Shown in pieces: positions 61,402 through 64,000 of a stretch of 64,000 nt of DNA. Every line of letters begins with the position of its first letter. Position 1 is the stretch's first letter. Source of the DNA: Hydra vulgaris (Eukaryota; Cnidaria; Hydrozoa; Anthoathecata; Hydridae); NCBI RefSeq assembly GCF_038396675.1, contig NC_088921.1, forward strand, positions 46,223,501 through 46,287,500, in the 5' to 3' direction. The notes beneath the pieces are model-generated. The model ran no database searches. It had not been told where the DNA came from and worked only from the letters and a program-made list of their open reading frames with translations. Made by a program: the position numbers and the translations under genes.

Positions 61402-61661
61402 CACGGGAAAAAACGGCATAGTCGCATTTAAAAAGTTTTAAGAAAGTATGAATCATTTATACAAGTCTTTGTATAAAGTCAGGAAAAATTTTTTTTTAAT
61501 AAAAGTTACAAATATTTTATTAAAAATGTAAACTTCAGATAAATTAATCAAGAAGTATTTTTTTAAATTTACTTCTATGCTTTATATGAAAACCTTTACA
61601 AATGATTAATATATACTTTTTCAAAAATTTTTAAATGTGACTATGCCGTTTTTTCCCGTGC
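61402..61661. mobile_element. 260-bp MITE with CACGGGAAAAAACGGC ends
   Basis: CACGGGAAAAAACGGCATAG...GCATTTAAAAA at 61402-61434 is mirrored by TTTTTAAATG...CTATGCCGTTTTTTCCCGTG at 61629-61661 with one or two mismatches. The interior is AT-rich without an ORF. No clear target duplication. Confidence 0.92.
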
Positions 61662-63190
61662 AATCTTCAAATATTATATTTGAAAATTATCTACTAATAC
61701 ATAATTTATTTGTCTTGAAGGTTCTAAAGTCTATAATCGTATACGTTATAGCCAATTTTATTATTAAAAAAGTAATTATAAAGATTTACAGCATTTATAG
61801 ATATTAATAACGATAATTTAAATTTATTCTTTTTCTTAAAAATGAGAAGGGAAAAAATAGAGAAGGGAAAAAAAGTAATCTTCTTTGAATTATTTATTTT
61901 TATAATTTTTGGTATTAATTCTTTCAAATTTCTTTTTGCTGAAAAAATATTTTTGATTATGAACCTAACTTAATCAAACTTAAAAAGAACGTAACTTTTA
62001 AAAACAAATATCCGCTGGGTTTTTTCTCTAAATTTTAAATTTTAGTTACAACAAATTGTAATGTTTTGAAAAAACAAAGGACTTGGTGATGAGGCAAACC
62101 TGTCTTCTTTTCGTCCTTGCCATCTTTATATATATTATAAAACAAAAAACTTGTAAATATTTGTACGACTGAATAAATGAATTGAAAAAAATTAAAAAAA
62201 AATCTTGGGGGGTAATTTCGCATTATTGAAATAACGTTACCTCAAAATGGTGCTAAATCTGTTTTGTTTTTTTAAATAATTTATACGATTATAAACATGT
62301 AAACACTTTTAACCTGATATTTATTGAACAATTATAATTATTTTTAGGCATTGTTTCGTTATTTACATTTATTCAGTTTGCTTTATTTAAAATTTAGTTA
62401 ATTACTTCTCAATTGTTCAGAACAAAGTATCCTATCTTGATGTCAACGTCGGATCTGGGAAAACAATAAACGTCGGCTCGTCGATTGTTTTTTCAGATTA
62501 TAGTGAAGATTTTATCTCAAACTTTTTATATAAATTTTGGAAATTTTAGACAATCATACGATATTTGAAGATCTAAAACAATTTCCCCTCCTGTTTCCAG
62601 TCGATAATTGTTCTACACAATTCGCAGAGTACTTGTGCTACCCGAGAATCATTGATATTGATCTTTGTCTCGTATAGTTGATATAATCAATCTGCTAATT
62701 TAGTTGCAGCTTCCAAAAAAGGCTAGCCTATAATGACTAGCCACTATTAACATGTCGAAAAGTTATTGGCTTGTTATTTATAACGGCTGCTTCTAATAGT
62801 TGACTAAGTAACCGATGAGTCAAACTCTAACGAACCGCTAAAAAAATGCCTTTTTAAGGTTCATTGCAAATCCTGTACTATATTATGTAAATTCTAAACT
62901 ATTAATATAATTTAACCAATATAATGAAAAATGTATTTCAAGCAAAATAACAACTTCAAAAAAAGTTTTTATTTCTAAAAAGATTTGTAAAAAAATACTA
63001 CAAAGTATATTTAGAACTTTCAATATTTCATCAGTAGCGCTTCAATATTTCATCAGTAGCGAGACCTTTCAATATTTCATCAGTAGCGCTAGTTTAAGTG
63101 CGGTTATGCAAAATAAAAAAATTTTTATTTGTGTTACAAAAGTATAATTTTTAATCAATTAAGGTATTGTTGCTTTTAGTTATCATTGTC
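61662..63190. other. Non-coding interval
   Basis: No gene. A triple repeat at 63017-63088 is listed separately. Around 62440-62660 composition is slightly richer in GC but no coding similarity is recognised. Confidence 0.4.
63017..63088. repeat. Three tandem 22-bp units
   Basis: TTCAATATTTCATCAGTAGC occurs three times (63019, 63041, 63068), the last two separated by GAGAC. Confidence 0.95.
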
Positions 63191-63196
63191 TGTTTT

Positions 63197-64000
63197 TTAA
63201 AACAGGAAGTAAAAGTTAAAAGTATCATGCTTTTGTTTATGCAAATGACTTTCATACGACAATAAATTTTTATCACTTTTAAGTTCCAGAAAAACAAAGA
63301 GCTGGAAAAACGATTTCATTATTTTATTATTAATACGTTGGAAATCATACACATGGTTGTCAAATCTGTCAGTTGAATGGCCGGTTCTGCAACTTGATAT
63401 ATGAACATTTATGCAATTTCTCAAACTATTTGTTTTTCCCGTATATGTTGATTGACCGTCACACGATAAACATTTAAAATAATAAATGAAATTCTTGCTG
63501 TTACAAGCAACGTGACTTTTAATGTTCCAGACAGTACCATTGTTACAAATTTTTTTTACATCTTGCAGGTAAAATAGACAAGTTTTGCAACGACTATCAT
63601 TACATTTTAAAATTCCTATATTTTTATTATTAAATGGTACGGAATTAAATTAAGCAGAAGTAAGTTGTCTCAGTAAATTTGGTGGTTGTTTGTAAGCTAT
63701 TACAGGATTAATATTATAAAAATTTTTATTGTTGTATTCTTTCACTGGAGAACTGCAAAGAAGATTAGTTTTAGTTAGTATAGGCTGGCAGTTTATATTA
63801 CTGTAAAATGTAATGAGTAAAGGAAAAATTTATTTAGCTTTCTTCTGTTGAGCTGGTGATTGCAGTTTTGCATTATGAAATGCTTTTTCAATAACTTTAT
63901 CCGGGTAATTGCATTCTTTCAGCCATAATGTAAACTCTGCTAAACGCAATTTTTCTGTGGTATAATCAGATGTATATACAATTATTCTTTTTGCAAGATT
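63197..64000 (-). pseudogene. Penelope-like element of a second family, C-terminal part with GIY-YIG nuclease (runs off window)
   Basis: On the minus strand from 64000: AKRIIVYTSDYTTEKLRLAE and EFTLWLKECNYPDKVIEKAF (end of the RT domain), a stop near 63840, then PPNLLRQLTSA, GILKCNDSRCKTCLFYL, VWNIKSHVACNSKNFIYYFK and CLSCDGQSTYTGKTNSLR, followed by HISSCRTGHSTDRFDNHVY. The IYYFKCLSC...TYTGKT block is the GIY-YIG nuclease core with its zinc-finger-like Cys pairs, typical of PLE C-termini. It differs from the 1.8-4.3 kb element (YKLECSC-GKLYVGETKL), so it is a different PLE family. Stops at about 63840 and 63650 indicate decay. The RT itself would lie beyond the right edge. Confidence 0.82.

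Overview
The window looks like a piece of a cnidarian genome, most probably Hydra. It is very AT-rich, with long (TA)n tracts, GT-AG introns and one intron-containing housekeeping gene surrounded by many old transposons. The transposon mix (Penelope-like elements, CR1/jockey-type LINEs, pogo and Tc1/mariner, a TTAA-flanked Kolobok/Mutator-like element, Helitron, CACTA-like plus DUF4806, hAT, many MITEs) resembles what is known of Hydra. The species assignment is inference. No bacterial operon, CRISPR array, rRNA or clearly functional tRNA was seen.

Layout. 0-6 kb: a Penelope-like element (PLE) with reverse transcriptase and a GIY-YIG endonuclease, bounded by near-identical 176-bp direct repeats, with a rearranged 3' fragment upstream and a hammerhead-like hairpin downstream. 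7-8.4 kb: a decayed pogo-type transposase. 8.7-8.9 kb: a long palindrome related to the PLE end. 11.9-13 kb: a pogo-type MITE and transposase remnant. 15.5-18.0 kb: a complete TTAA-flanked Kolobok/Mutator-like element. 19.7-21.0 kb: an internally deleted Tc1/mariner element with doubled inverted repeats. 21.1-31.1 kb: a large composite in which a CACTA/tnp2-like transposase gene and a six-exon DUF4806 gene lie in the same direction between ACGTT-rich ends sharing one terminal motif. A LINE, two small inverted MITEs and a 900-bp hAT-type fold-back element have been inserted into it. 32.8-35.2 kb: a Helitron lacking its Rep region. 35.6-36.3 kb: a fold-back repeat framed by (TA)n. 36.8-39.4 kb: a second, opposite copy of the CACTA-like family with a nearly intact Tc1 element inserted in its ACGTT end. 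39.6-41.6 kb: a ZBED/hAT pseudogene and a LINE 3' end. 41.6-45.4 kb: duplicated non-coding DNA and MITEs.

The only convincing host gene is an hnRNP A/B-type RNA-binding protein on the plus strand (46.8-52.35 kb): two RRM domains, an RGG/GYQ-rich tail and a C-terminal PY signal, predicted 335 residues from three coding exons, plus a 3'UTR intron starting four bases after the stop codon.

Downstream are two MITEs (53.9-54.7 kb), a decayed multi-exon member of an uncharacterised repeated gene family on the minus strand (55.6-58.1 kb), a LINE carrying a SINE (59.7-61.4 kb), another MITE, and the 3' part of a second PLE family running off the right edge. Best candidates for under-described biology are the two-gene transposase plus DUF4806 element, the 55.6-58.1 kb family, and the hammerhead-like structures of the PLE ends.
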